A stretch of 64,000 nucleotides of DNA. Source: Bradyrhizobium sp. 1. Lineage in GTDB: Bacteria > Pseudomonadota > Alphaproteobacteria > Rhizobiales > Xanthobacteraceae. The notes under the pieces are model-generated. The model saw only the letters and a list, made by a program, of their open reading frames with translations, had not been told where the DNA came from and did no database searches. Position numbers and translations under genes: made by a program. Below, piece after piece: positions 46,957 to 55,413 of this stretch (its first letter is position 1; the number at the start of each line of letters is the position of its first letter). Location of the stretch: positions 819,088 to 883,087 of the forward strand of contig NZ_JADPJH010000033.1 of assembly GCF_023073315.1 (NCBI RefSeq), given 5' to 3'.

Positions 46957-48327
46957 ATGCGCCTCGTGCTTCAGCTTGTCGCCCGTCTGCTTCTCATCGT
47001 AGCGCTGTGCCTTGGCGCAGCGACCGTGTGGGCCACGTTCGACGCCTATCGCAGCGTCGACCGGGCGACTGCGGCGTCGGCTCAACGGGTCGCCCAGACG
47101 CTTCAGGGACTGTATTGGCACGAGTTCTTGTTGCGCAGCAGCAGAACGCGCGAGCAGCTTCTGCCGGTTCCGGAATGGCGCACGCTGGAGACGATGAAGC
47201 TGATCTCGCCCGGCGTCTGCGTCGAGTTCCAGCCGGCCATCGCATTCGAAAAGCCGCTCTGCGGCCAGAGCGAGGGGCTGGGCAAGACGCCGCCGCGCTG
47301 GTTCGCCTCGATCGTGCCGATCTTCCTCGGCAGCCACGCCGAGGTGGTGCGGCCGGTCAGTCCGCGCGCCGCAACGGCCGGTACCGTCGTCGCGACGCCG
47401 GACGCCGCGGCGGCCATTTCGCTCGCCTGGGAGTACGTCCTCAACGTGATCGACGTTGCCCTACTGATGGCGGCGGCGATCGCGCTTCTGGCTTCGCTTG
47501 CGATCGCGCATGCGCTGGCGCCGGCGCGCACCATCGTCACGGCGCTCCAGCGCATGGCGCGCGGCCAGTATCGCACCAAGCTGCCGCGCTTCCGCTCGAT
47601 GGAGCTGGCGATGATCGGCAGCGCCGTCGGCGAGCTCGGCGGCCGGCTGGAGGAAGCGACCGAACAGCGCGCGGCGCTGACGCGGCGCCTGATCGAGATC
47701 CGCGACGACGAGCGCCGCGCCCTCGCCCGCGAGCTGCACGACGAGTTCGGGCAGAATCTCTCGGCTATCCTCGCCTTCGCCAACACGATCGAGACGGCGA
47801 GCGCGAAGGAGAGCAAAGACAGCGGCATCGCACAGGACGCGCGCATGATCTCGCAGGCTACCCATCATTTGATGGCCTCGCTGCGCGATGCGCTGAAGCG
47901 GTTGCGCAATCCCCTGCCCGTTGAGCTCGGGCTCGAGGCAAGCCTCGTCAACCTCGTCGACAGCTGGCGCTCGCAGAGCACGGCGCGGCCGACGATCCAG
48001 CTCGATCTCAGGGGCGATCTCACCGACATCAGCGGCCCGGCTGCCACAACGGCCTATCGTGTCGCGCAGGAATGCCTGACCAACGCGCTCCGCCACAGTG
48101 CGGCCCGCGAAATCTCGTTGCGTGTCGAGCGGCGCGCGGGCGAGGACGATTCGCTGCTGATCCGCGTCGAGGACGACGGCGGCGGCGATGCGGAACGTGT
48201 CGCGCGCTCGGCCGGCTTCGGCCTCACCGGCATTCGCGAGCGCCTCGCTGCGGCCGGCGGATCGCTGTCGATCCTGCCTGCCAAGCGTGGCCTCAGCGTC
48301 GCCGCCACCATCCCGCTCGCCGCGTGA
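46957..48327 (+). CDS. MoxY-like sensor histidine kinase (HisKA_3)
   Basis: 456 aa. A transmembrane helix at 8-28, a periplasmic LapD/MoxY-like domain (about 30-155) and a second helix (about 163-187) are followed by HAMP-like sequence. The HisKA_3 H-box is ALARELHDEFGQNLS (H261), and the ATPase ends with GFGLTGIRERL. It probably phosphorylates the LuxR-type regulator encoded 7 nt downstream. Relatives control methanol or C1 metabolism, but no mox genes are in the window. The start is the ATG giving MRLVLQLVARL. Confidence 0.87.
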   Translation: MRLVLQLVARLLLIVALCLGAATVWATFDAYRSVDRATAASAQRVAQTLQGLYWHEFLLRSSRTREQLLPVPEWRTLETMKLISPGVCVEFQPAIAFEKPLCGQSEGLGKTPPRWFASIVPIFLGSHAEVVRPVSPRAATAGTVVATPDAAAAISLAWEYVLNVIDVALLMAAAIALLASLAIAHALAPARTIVTALQRMARGQYRTKLPRFRSMELAMIGSAVGELGGRLEEATEQRAALTRRLIEIRDDERRALARELHDEFGQNLSAILAFANTIETASAKESKDSGIAQDARMISQATHHLMASLRDALKRLRNPLPVELGLEASLVNLVDSWRSQSTARPTIQLDLRGDLTDISGPAATTAYRVAQECLTNALRHSAAREISLRVERRAGEDDSLLIRVEDDGGGDAERVARSAGFGLTGIRERLAAAGGSLSILPAKRGLSVAATIPLAA

Positions 48328-48334
48328 GGTCCAA

Positions 48335-48985
48335 ATGAGCGACGTCGCGGCAAGAGGCATCTCGGTGCTGCTGGTGGACGATCATCCGATCGTCCGGCAA
48401 GGCTACCGCCGCGTGCTGGAGAGCCAGGGCGATCTGCATGTCCTCGCCGAAGCCGACAACGCCGCGGATGCCTACAGCGCCTTCAAGACGCACGACCCCG
48501 ATGTCGTCGTGCTTGATATCTCGATGCCCGGCGCCAGCGGGCTGGAAGCGATCCGCAACATCCGTGCCCGCAATCCGCGGGCGCGGATTCTCGTCTTCAC
48601 CATGCACAACGAAGCGGTGCTGGTGAAGGCAGCCTTCAGCGCCGGCGCCTCCGGCTTCGTCACCAAGAGCAGCGAGCCGACCGCTGTCGTCACCGCGATC
48701 CGCGCCGTCGCGCGGGGCGAGCGCGCCATGAGCGACGACATCGCGCATATTCTGGCCGAGGACAGTCTGTCGGCGGGCTCAGTGCTGGATCAGCTGGGCG
48801 AGCGCGAGATCGAGATTTTGCGCCAGTTCGCCGGCGGCGCCACCACCGAAGAGATCGCGACGCATCTCAATCTCAGTGTGAAAACGGTGCAGAACTATCA
48901 CTATCTCATCAAGACCAAGACCGGCGCGCGCACGGATGCGCAGCTCGTGCGGCTTGCGGCGAGCTGCGGGCTGACCAGGATTTAG
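48335..48985 (+). CDS. NarL/LuxR-type response regulator
   Basis: 216 aa. The receiver domain (about 9-125) has D15-D16, phosphoacceptor D61 (VVVLDISMPG), T93 and K115. The C-terminal LuxR helix-turn-helix (about 150-210) contains TTEEIATHLNLSVKTVQNYHYLI. It is partner of the upstream MoxY-like kinase. Targets are unknown; an inverted repeat lies 58 nt downstream of the stop. Confidence 0.9.
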   Translation: MSDVAARGISVLLVDDHPIVRQGYRRVLESQGDLHVLAEADNAADAYSAFKTHDPDVVVLDISMPGASGLEAIRNIRARNPRARILVFTMHNEAVLVKAAFSAGASGFVTKSSEPTAVVTAIRAVARGERAMSDDIAHILAEDSLSAGSVLDQLGEREIEILRQFAGGATTEEIATHLNLSVKTVQNYHYLIKTKTGARTDAQLVRLAASCGLTRI

Positions 48986-49042
48986 CAGCAGGATTCCACA
49001 TTCCCTCAGATGACATGAAATCTCTCAATCTGCCGGGCGGAT

Positions 49043-49066
49043 TGGAACAGAGGCTATTCCGTTCCA
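49043..49066. promoter_or_regulatory. Inverted repeat upstream of the 98-aa gene
   Basis: TGGAAC (49043-49048) and GTTCCA (49061-49066) are perfect arms with a 12-nt spacer, in which GGCTATTCC overlaps the right side. It lies about 30 nt upstream of the next ORF and could be a binding site for the LuxR-type regulator. Symmetry and position are the only evidence. Confidence 0.35.
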
Positions 49067-49092
49067 GTTAGCAGAGTGAAGGAGTAGGAGTC

Positions 49093-49389
49093 ATGAGTAA
49101 GGGTCATCACAAGGCGGTCGCCCATCCGGCGATCATCACCGTCGGCGATCTCATCGACGAACTCTGCCGCCTCCCCGATACCGCCGTCGTCCATTTCCGC
49201 TGCCCCGCCCTCGATCAGGATCTGACATTCGAGCGGCTTCGAAAGCGATCGAAGGACGACGTCGAAATCGCGATCAATGCATATCCGGAGAGTCCGCCCG
49301 TCGTCCCATCGTCCGCCGCCACTTTCCGCGCACGCACGTCTTCGCCATCGGCCCGCAATGGCGTCGTTCTCAACAAGGTCAGAGGTTGA
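49093..49389 (+). CDS. 98-aa hypothetical protein
   Basis: A strong ribosome site (GAAGGAGTAGGAG) precedes the ATG. The first 60 residues look folded (HPAIITVGDLIDELCRLPDTAVVHFRCPALDQDLTFERLRKRS) with two Cys; the C-terminal 35 are Ser/Pro/Arg-rich. I do not recognise the family. It follows the two-component pair and could be a target gene, but that is not shown. Confidence 0.6.
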   Translation: MSKGHHKAVAHPAIITVGDLIDELCRLPDTAVVHFRCPALDQDLTFERLRKRSKDDVEIAINAYPESPPVVPSSAATFRARTSSPSARNGVVLNKVRG

Positions 49390-49423
49390 TTGGCCGCAGC
49401 GCGTATCGAGCGGCTGCAGCGGT

Positions 49424-50011
49424 CTAGCAGGCCTTCAACCCGCGCAGCACCAGCGCCAGCGTCGCATCCACGCGCGCAGGCAGATCGACATCCTTCCACT
49501 CGTCGGCATGGGCCGGATGGTGGAAGCGGACCGTGGCGTCGAAGATCGCGCGCGCGGTGGTCTTGACGTCGTCGACGGCGAACACGCCCTGCTTGACGCC
49601 GTCGGTCAGGATCGCCGCGATCTGGTCGATCATGGTGTCCTTGTGGCACTTGACGGCCGCGCAAGCCTCGCGCGCCAAGGTCAGATAGGTGTCGAACATC
49701 TCGGGATCGTCGAGCACCCGCGAACGCTTGGCCGCGAACAGCGTGCGCAGCCAGCGGTCGAGCCTGTCAGGCGCGGGGCCCTGCTCCTTGGCGATCGCCA
49801 GCAGCGGCGCGTCGATGCGATCCAGCCAGCGCTTGGCGACGGCCTCGCGCAGCGAAGCCTTGCTCGGAAAATGGCGATAGACGCTGCCGTGGCTCACATC
49901 GAGCGCACGGGCAACGTCAACCACGGTGGCCTTGGCAAGTCCGTAGCGCCGCAACACGTCCTCCGTGACTTCGAGGATCCGCTCCGGCGTCAGGATAACG
50001 GCTTCATTCAT
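49424..50011 (-). CDS. TetR family transcriptional regulator
   Basis: 195 aa. The helix-turn-helix (about 10-55) includes ATVVDVARALDVSHGSVYRHFPSKASLREAV. The C-terminal domain is of the YbiH/TetR_C_C type. A good ribosome site (AAGGTG) precedes the ATG; ten codons upstream is a less likely start. The long upstream gap holds a perfect 9-bp inverted repeat (50345-50368), probably its operator. The target genes are unknown. Confidence 0.85.
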   Translation of the reverse strand: MNEAVILTPERILEVTEDVLRRYGLAKATVVDVARALDVSHGSVYRHFPSKASLREAVAKRWLDRIDAPLLAIAKEQGPAPDRLDRWLRTLFAAKRSRVLDDPEMFDTYLTLAREACAAVKCHKDTMIDQIAAILTDGVKQGVFAVDDVKTTARAIFDATVRFHHPAHADEWKDVDLPARVDATLALVLRGLKAC

Positions 50012-50098
50012 GCCAGCACCTTGTTCCCGTTCAGGGTTCACCCGGCGATGGAGCTGCTTCCGAAGCGCCCATACCGGTCGTTTCGGAAAGCTCTCGCC

Positions 50099-50200
50099 TT
50101 AATGAGGCAGTTTTGCAGCCTGCGCCGCGATCTGGCGCGCCACCAGTAAATTGAGCCAATGCCCAATCGTGCCGGTGAGATTGATGATTTCGGTCGTCAT
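50099..50200 (-). CDS. Possible 33-aa peptide upstream of the TetR gene
   Basis: The frame runs ATG to TAA and encodes a peptide with a hydrophobic middle (about 6-22, INLTGTIGHWLNLLVAR). A GGAGAG lies about 10 nt before the ATG, which is long but workable. It sits between the TetR gene and the operator, so both could share one transcript. Coding status is a guess. Confidence 0.35.
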   Translation of the reverse strand: MTTEIINLTGTIGHWLNLLVARQIAAQAAKLPH

Positions 50201-50560
50201 TGTCTTAAGTCTCTCCATTCGTCCGCGGTCCCCACCCCAAAATTACGTCCCTTGATCCGCAGTTATTTCGGACCTCAGGCTCCCCGGGAGGGATGACCAC
50301 GAGACGCCCAATCGGAGCGTCCGAGAACGGATATACACGTCTCGCTGACAGATTTCAATATCTGTCAGTCAATGATCCGTGATTGACAGTTAATTTCTGT
50401 GACCCCCGGAGTTGCAGGCCCGCCCGGCGGCCCGCCCCGGGCCCCCCTGGTCACCCTCGCCTTCGCCCGCCGGCCTGATCGACATGCGCCTGTGACGCGG
50501 CGGTCGGTTACGCTACGCTGACTCACCGACCGAATTCATCATAAGAAACGGACTCCACCC
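50201..50560. other. Long intergenic region between TetR and amidohydrolase genes
   Basis: This is the largest gene-poor part of the window (50012-50560 in all). It contains a GC-rich stretch (50415-50450), the 9-bp inverted repeat at 50345-50368, a second weak TGACAG/CTGT pair around 50384-50401, and no convincing ORF apart from the 33-aa frame next to it. It should hold promoters for TetR and, on the other strand, for the M20 gene. Confidence 0.6.
50345..50368. promoter_or_regulatory. 9-bp inverted repeat, probable TetR operator
   Basis: CTGACAGAT (50345-50353) and ATCTGTCAG (50360-50368) are perfect arms with a 6-nt spacer. TTGACAG...CTGTGAC at 50384-50402 looks like a weaker second copy. 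Two neighbouring sites would suit cooperative TetR binding. Confidence 0.6.
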
Positions 50561-51730
50561 ATGCCCATCGTCAACCGTATTGCCGCCCTTTCCGATGAAA
50601 TGGCCGCCTGGCGTCATGACTTCCACGAGAACCCGGAGCTGCTCTACGAAGTCCACCGCACCGCCGGCATCGTCGCCGACCGCCTGCGCGAATTCGGCTG
50701 CGACGAGGTGGTGACGGGCATCGGCCGCACCGGCGTGGTCGGCGTGATCCGCGGCCGCAAGTCCGCCTCCGGCAAGACCATTGGGCTGCGCGCCGACATG
50801 GACGCTCTGCCGATCATGGAGACATCGGGCGTCGCCTACGCCTCAAAAGTCCCCGGCAAGATGCACGCCTGCGGCCATGACGGCCACACCGCGATGCTGC
50901 TGGGTGCCGCCAAATATCTCGCCGAGACGCGCAATTTCGACGGCGACGCGGTTCTGATCTTCCAGCCCGCCGAGGAAGGCGGCGGCGGTGGCAAGGCCAT
51001 GGTCGAGGACGGCCTGATGACGCGCTGGAACATCCAGGAGGTCTACGGCATGCACAACATGCCGGGCCTGCCCGAAGGCCATTTCGCCACGACTCCCGGC
51101 GCGATGCTCGCCTCCTCCGACAACATCCAGATCATCGTTCACGGCAAGGGCGGCCACGCCGGCGCAGGTCCGCACAAATCGGTCGATAGCGTGCTGATCG
51201 GCTCGCAGATCGTCAACGCACTGCAATCGATCGTCGCGCGCAACGTCGATCCGCTGAAATCCGCCGTCATCTCGATCACGCAGTTTCACTCGGGCACCGC
51301 CTTCAACATCATCCCGGAGATCGCCGAGCTCGGCGGCACCGTGCGCACGCTCGATCCTGAGGTGCGCGATCTGGTCGAGCGCCGCATCATCGAGGTCGCC
51401 GACAGCATCGCCCGCGCCTATGGCGGCTCGGCGGAGACGAAATACACGCGGATGTATCCGGTGACGATGAACCATGCACGCGAAGCCGGCCTTGCCGCCG
51501 ACATCGCCCGCGACATCGTCGGCACCGAGCGCGTCAACGACAAGTTCATTCCGATGATGGGCGCCGAGGATTTTTCGTTCATGCTGGAAGCCCGCCCCGG
51601 CGCGATGATCCTGGTCGGCATGGGCGACGGCAACGAGTGCCACCACCCGGCCTATGTCTTCAACGACAACATTCTGGGCCATGGCGCCTCGTTCTGGGCG
51701 CGCCTGGTCGAGACACGGATGCCGGCGTAA
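50561..51730 (+). CDS. M20D family amidohydrolase (hippurate hydrolase-like)
   Basis: 389 aa. Metal and catalytic motifs are MHACGHDGHTAMLLG (about 102-116), PAEEGGGGGKAM (Glu-Glu) and MGAEDFSFML near the end, with the inserted dimerisation domain in between (about 190-300). The pattern is that of N-acyl amino-acid or hippurate amidohydrolases. The start is ATG with a weak ribosome site. The upstream operator region belongs mainly to the divergent TetR gene. Substrate not known. Confidence 0.87.
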   Translation: MPIVNRIAALSDEMAAWRHDFHENPELLYEVHRTAGIVADRLREFGCDEVVTGIGRTGVVGVIRGRKSASGKTIGLRADMDALPIMETSGVAYASKVPGKMHACGHDGHTAMLLGAAKYLAETRNFDGDAVLIFQPAEEGGGGGKAMVEDGLMTRWNIQEVYGMHNMPGLPEGHFATTPGAMLASSDNIQIIVHGKGGHAGAGPHKSVDSVLIGSQIVNALQSIVARNVDPLKSAVISITQFHSGTAFNIIPEIAELGGTVRTLDPEVRDLVERRIIEVADSIARAYGGSAETKYTRMYPVTMNHAREAGLAADIARDIVGTERVNDKFIPMMGAEDFSFMLEARPGAMILVGMGDGNECHHPAYVFNDNILGHGASFWARLVETRMPA

Positions 51731-51737
51731 AAAGTCT

Positions 51738-51850
51738 GTAGGGTGGTTTAGCCCGCGGCTGCGCGAAGCGCAGTCCGCCGGCGTAATCCACCTCTTTAAT
51801 TTCCGCGGAGACAGAAGTGGTGGGTTACGCCTTCGGCTAACCCACCCTAC
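51738..51850. repeat. Intergenic inverted repeat, family 2, second copy
   Basis: GTAGGGTGGTTTAG near 51738-51751 pairs with CTAACCCACCCTAC (51837-51850) apart from one base. The inside carries a second palindrome around GCGCGAAGCGC and GCCTTCGGC. Related to the element at 17802. It lies at the end of the M20 gene, close to the convergent LVIVD gene. Confidence 0.75.
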
Positions 51851-51862
51851 GCGCTGCCCCGC

Positions 51863-53188
51863 TCATCCCTGATATTGCAGCACGTGCATGCCGGCGTTCC
51901 AGTCGGAGACGAACATCATCCCGTCGGGCCGGACATAGGCGTCGCAGGTTTTTGCTGCGAGCGCGACGTTCGGACGGGGATCGATCAGCTTCTTCGGCAC
52001 CGGCGGCACCCAGTAGGCGATCTCCTTCGGCGCAAAGGCGTCCTTGATGTCGAACACCCTGACGCCGGCATTGTTGTAGGTCGCGAAGATCGTGTCCTCG
52101 CTCTGGAACGCGCCCGGGCGGTTCTCATGCAGATTATGCGGACCGAATGTGCCGTTGGTGCAGAAGTCGCGGTCGCGCGGGGTCGGCAGGGTTGCGATCG
52201 GCACTGGATTTTCCGGCGCGCGCACGTCGAGCACGAAGGTGTGGAACAGGCCCTTGGCGCATTGGTCTGCGTTGGCTTCATCCGCGACGATCGCGAGTTG
52301 ACGCTTCGGCAGCGGCAATGGCGTATGCGTGCCACCGGCGAAGGGCGGCGACCAGTTGATGTGCGACAGCAGCTTTGGATTGGTGGGATCGCTGATGTCA
52401 TGGATGGTGAAGCCGCCATCGCGCCAGGCGGCATAGCCACGATCGCTCGCCGTGATCATGTGATGCAGCGCGAAGCGCTTGCCCTTGGGTGTCGCAGGCT
52501 CGCCGGCCGCGCGGTTCATGCCCGGCAGCCACCATTTCGCGACGATCTCCGGCTTGGTGATGGTCTGGAGATCGACCACGCAAAGGATGTGGTCGGTGAA
52601 GCCGTCGAGATGCGCCGACACATAGGCGTAGCGGCCGCCCGGCCACCACAGCCGGTTGATGCCGAAGCCCGGCATTTCGAGGAATGCAATCTCGCGCATC
52701 TCGCCGGGTTTCGAGATGTCGTGGATCGAAAGGCCGGAACGGAATTTCTTCGCCTTGGTGATGCTGTCGACCAGCGTGTTCTCGAAATAGCCGCGCATGT
52801 TGTCGTAGGACTGCATCGCGACGATGTTGGCGCCGTTCGCGAGCAGCAGCATATCTTCCGCCACCTGCAAATGGTGGGTGCGGGTGTATTGCCCCGCGGT
52901 GAAGAAATTGACCGGCTTCAGCGCACGCGGATCGGACGCATCCAGGATCGTCACACCGTCGCTGAACATGTGCCCGACATAGATATGCTGCCGGTTGAAC
53001 ATCACCTGCACGCTGTCGGGCCGCCCGCCGATGTCGCTGTAGGAGATGTGCTGGATGCCCTTGCCGATACCCTCCGGCGGAATGCCCGCCTCTGAAGCCG
53101 ATGCGGATCTCGGCCATGCGGACAGCGCGGCGGCCCCGACCGCGCCCGACAATTGCTGAAGGTGACGGCGTCGAGAAAGTTGAAGCAT
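51863..53188 (-). CDS. Tat-exported LVIVD repeat propeller protein
   Basis: 441 aa. The N-terminus has RRRHLQQLSGAVGAAALSAW, a Tat-like signal. The mature chain is a beta-propeller of repeated blades with DISDPTNPKLLSHI, DVRAPENPVPIATL and VFDIKDAFAPKEIAYW, the LVIVD pattern; several His-rich turns (HHMITAS, PHNLHENRPG) could bind metal. No catalytic residues are known for the family. It probably acts in the periplasm. Neighbours are not functionally linked. Confidence 0.8.
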   Translation of the reverse strand: MLQLSRRRHLQQLSGAVGAAALSAWPRSASASEAGIPPEGIGKGIQHISYSDIGGRPDSVQVMFNRQHIYVGHMFSDGVTILDASDPRALKPVNFFTAGQYTRTHHLQVAEDMLLLANGANIVAMQSYDNMRGYFENTLVDSITKAKKFRSGLSIHDISKPGEMREIAFLEMPGFGINRLWWPGGRYAYVSAHLDGFTDHILCVVDLQTITKPEIVAKWWLPGMNRAAGEPATPKGKRFALHHMITASDRGYAAWRDGGFTIHDISDPTNPKLLSHINWSPPFAGGTHTPLPLPKRQLAIVADEANADQCAKGLFHTFVLDVRAPENPVPIATLPTPRDRDFCTNGTFGPHNLHENRPGAFQSEDTIFATYNNAGVRVFDIKDAFAPKEIAYWVPPVPKKLIDPRPNVALAAKTCDAYVRPDGMMFVSDWNAGMHVLQYQG

Positions 53189-53257
53189 CGATTTCCCCCA
53201 TTTTTTTGGGGATGATGCTCGCTTGTGGCGAGGTATACAAGCTTCGCGTGCCCTCGC

Positions 53258-55165
53258 CTACACCTGCACCACCTCGTGCCGCATCACGAACGGCGCCAGC
53301 AGCGTATGCACCTCGCCGGCCACCACGTCGCGCTGGTCTGCCGGCAGGCCCGCGAGCGTCACGGTGGCGATCGAGCCGTGGCTGCCATGGGCGCCGACCT
53401 TGACCTTGCAGTCGATGCCGCGATCGACGAGCGGTGCGAGCACTGTCATGAACACGCGCTGCGCGGCGTCCCAGCGCAATTGCGGCTTGAACACCTTGCC
53501 GACGCCGGTCACCGGCATCGGATCGATCGGAATCACCTGCACGGGAACGGCCGCACGCTCCGGCGTGCGCTCGCGCACCCACGTCTCGAGCTCGCCCGGC
53601 TCGACGGTCGCGCCGGGCTTTAATTGCACGTAACCGACAGGCAGCTCGCCCGCATAGGCGTCGGGCTGGCCAACCACCGCGGCAAAGCCGACGGCGGGGT
53701 GGCGGAACATGATCTCCTCGATCGGTGCCGGATCGATGTTGTGGCCGCCGCGGATCACGAGATCCTTGGCGCGGCCGGTGATCCAGAGATAGCCGTCGGC
53801 ATCGAGCCGGCCGAGGTCGCCGGAATTGACCCAGACGTCGTCGACGAAGGCGCCCTTGTTGTGCGCGTCGTTGAGATAGCCGCCGAACACGCCGGGCCCG
53901 GCCATGATCACGACGCCGATCTCATCCGGCTTGCAGTCGCGGATCAGGCGGCCATCGGCATCGAGCTGCACGATGCGCACGCGGGCATAAGGCATGGGAA
54001 GGCCGACCGATCCGAGCCGGATCGGCCGCGACGGAAAGGCCAGCGTGTGCACGCTCGACGTTTCCGTCATGCCGTAGACCTCGACCACCGGCAGCTTGAG
54101 CTTCTCCTGGATCGCCGATCCGACGGCGACGGGGATCGCCGAGCCGCCGCCAGCTGCATATTTCAGGCTGGAGATATCGGCATTGCCTGGCGGCACCGCG
54201 AGCGCTGCAGCCAGCACCGTCGGCACGCTCGACAGCGCCTCGGGCTTGAACCGCTCGACCAGTCCCCAGATGTTCTTTACCGCATTCGGATTGCGCCAGC
54301 CGCTCGGCGACAGCACGACCAGCGAGCCGCCGGCCGACAGCGTCAGCAGCACCTGGGTCAGCGATCCCCCGACATGAAACAGCGGCATGCCGAACAGCAT
54401 GTTGGCGCCGGGCTTCGCCTTCAGCAGCAGGTTGAGCGCCCAGGCCTGATAGACCTGATTGGTGTGGGTATGCCGCACCAGCTTTGGCGTGCCTGTCGTG
54501 CCGCCGGTGTGGAAATAGGCCGCGATGTCGCTGCCCGAAATCTTGCGCCCGCTGATAAGCCGGTCGGAGGGCTGCTGCTTGACGAGGTCGTTGAAGGCAT
54601 AGATGCCGTTGGCGGGATCGCCGCCACCGAACACCTGCACGACCGCCTTGAGATGTTTCAGCTGCGGGCGGATCTGCTCGACCTTCTGCCAGATGTCGGT
54701 ACCCGGCATCGGCCCGAGCGCCACCAGGACTTTTGTGTTCGCCGCTTCCAGGATCTCCACGATCTGGTGCGGCTCCAGCAGCGGGTTGACGGGATTGGCG
54801 ATGCCCGCCGCCTCGGCTCCGAACAGCGTCACGAAGGCATCGGGCACCAGCGGCAGCATGAAGCTGATGACGTCGCCCTTCTCGACGCCGAGCGCATGAA
54901 ACATGTTGGCGGCCTGCGTGACGCGGCCGATGAAATCGCGGTGCGTCACCACCAGCGGCGTGTCGGAGGGATCGGCATTTTGCAGGAACTGGATCGCGGC
55001 GCCGTCGGGATTGCGCGCAGCACCAAGCCTGATGGCATCATAGGTGCTTTCGGCCGCGACGCGGTCGGCGTAAGGGACCTGCTCGAAGGCCTGAACCTCC
55101 GCGTCCGTCAAAAGCTCCGGATAGGCGTTGCCGATGAACCGATCGAGCGCGTGGATGCCCGCCAT
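53258..55165 (-). CDS. Acyl-CoA synthetase (AMP-forming)
   Basis: 635 aa. The P-loop HTGGTTGTPKLVRH (about 227-240), the EVYGMTET motif and the hinge motif DLGRLDADGYLWITGRAKDLVIRGG (about 455-480), with a C-terminal lid domain, are those of long/medium-chain acyl-CoA synthetases. The start MAGIHALDRF is preceded by GGAGG; the 17-codon upstream extension is less likely. The fatty or aromatic acid substrate cannot be read from sequence. The gene is alone on its strand. Confidence 0.88.
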   Translation of the reverse strand: MAGIHALDRFIGNAYPELLTDAEVQAFEQVPYADRVAAESTYDAIRLGAARNPDGAAIQFLQNADPSDTPLVVTHRDFIGRVTQAANMFHALGVEKGDVISFMLPLVPDAFVTLFGAEAAGIANPVNPLLEPHQIVEILEAANTKVLVALGPMPGTDIWQKVEQIRPQLKHLKAVVQVFGGGDPANGIYAFNDLVKQQPSDRLISGRKISGSDIAAYFHTGGTTGTPKLVRHTHTNQVYQAWALNLLLKAKPGANMLFGMPLFHVGGSLTQVLLTLSAGGSLVVLSPSGWRNPNAVKNIWGLVERFKPEALSSVPTVLAAALAVPPGNADISSLKYAAGGGSAIPVAVGSAIQEKLKLPVVEVYGMTETSSVHTLAFPSRPIRLGSVGLPMPYARVRIVQLDADGRLIRDCKPDEIGVVIMAGPGVFGGYLNDAHNKGAFVDDVWVNSGDLGRLDADGYLWITGRAKDLVIRGGHNIDPAPIEEIMFRHPAVGFAAVVGQPDAYAGELPVGYVQLKPGATVEPGELETWVRERTPERAAVPVQVIPIDPMPVTGVGKVFKPQLRWDAAQRVFMTVLAPLVDRGIDCKVKVGAHGSHGSIATVTLAGLPADQRDVVAGEVHTLLAPFVMRHEVVQV

Positions 55166-55413
55166 GGAATTCCGTCCTCCCTCAGATGCATTCCCCCGCC
55201 ACCTGTCTTTTGACATTTTGGTTTGGCGGGGCCCCGACCGATCGCCGGTCGAACGCGGGCAGAATGATGGATGATTGAGCGTTCGTCCATGATTTAACGG
55301 CTACGGCGGTAGCACTCGGATTTCGGGCCTTTGAACCTCCGCGCCCGGTCGGGGGACCAAGAACATGCATCGGAGTCGCCTACCAGCGTCCTGCCGCAAG
55401 ACTTGAGGTGATC

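Noticed and set aside
53624..55213. 529-codon plus-strand frame opposite the acyl-CoA synthetase
   Set aside because: The synthetase motifs are all on the minus strand; the frame has no domain and begins without a ribosome site.
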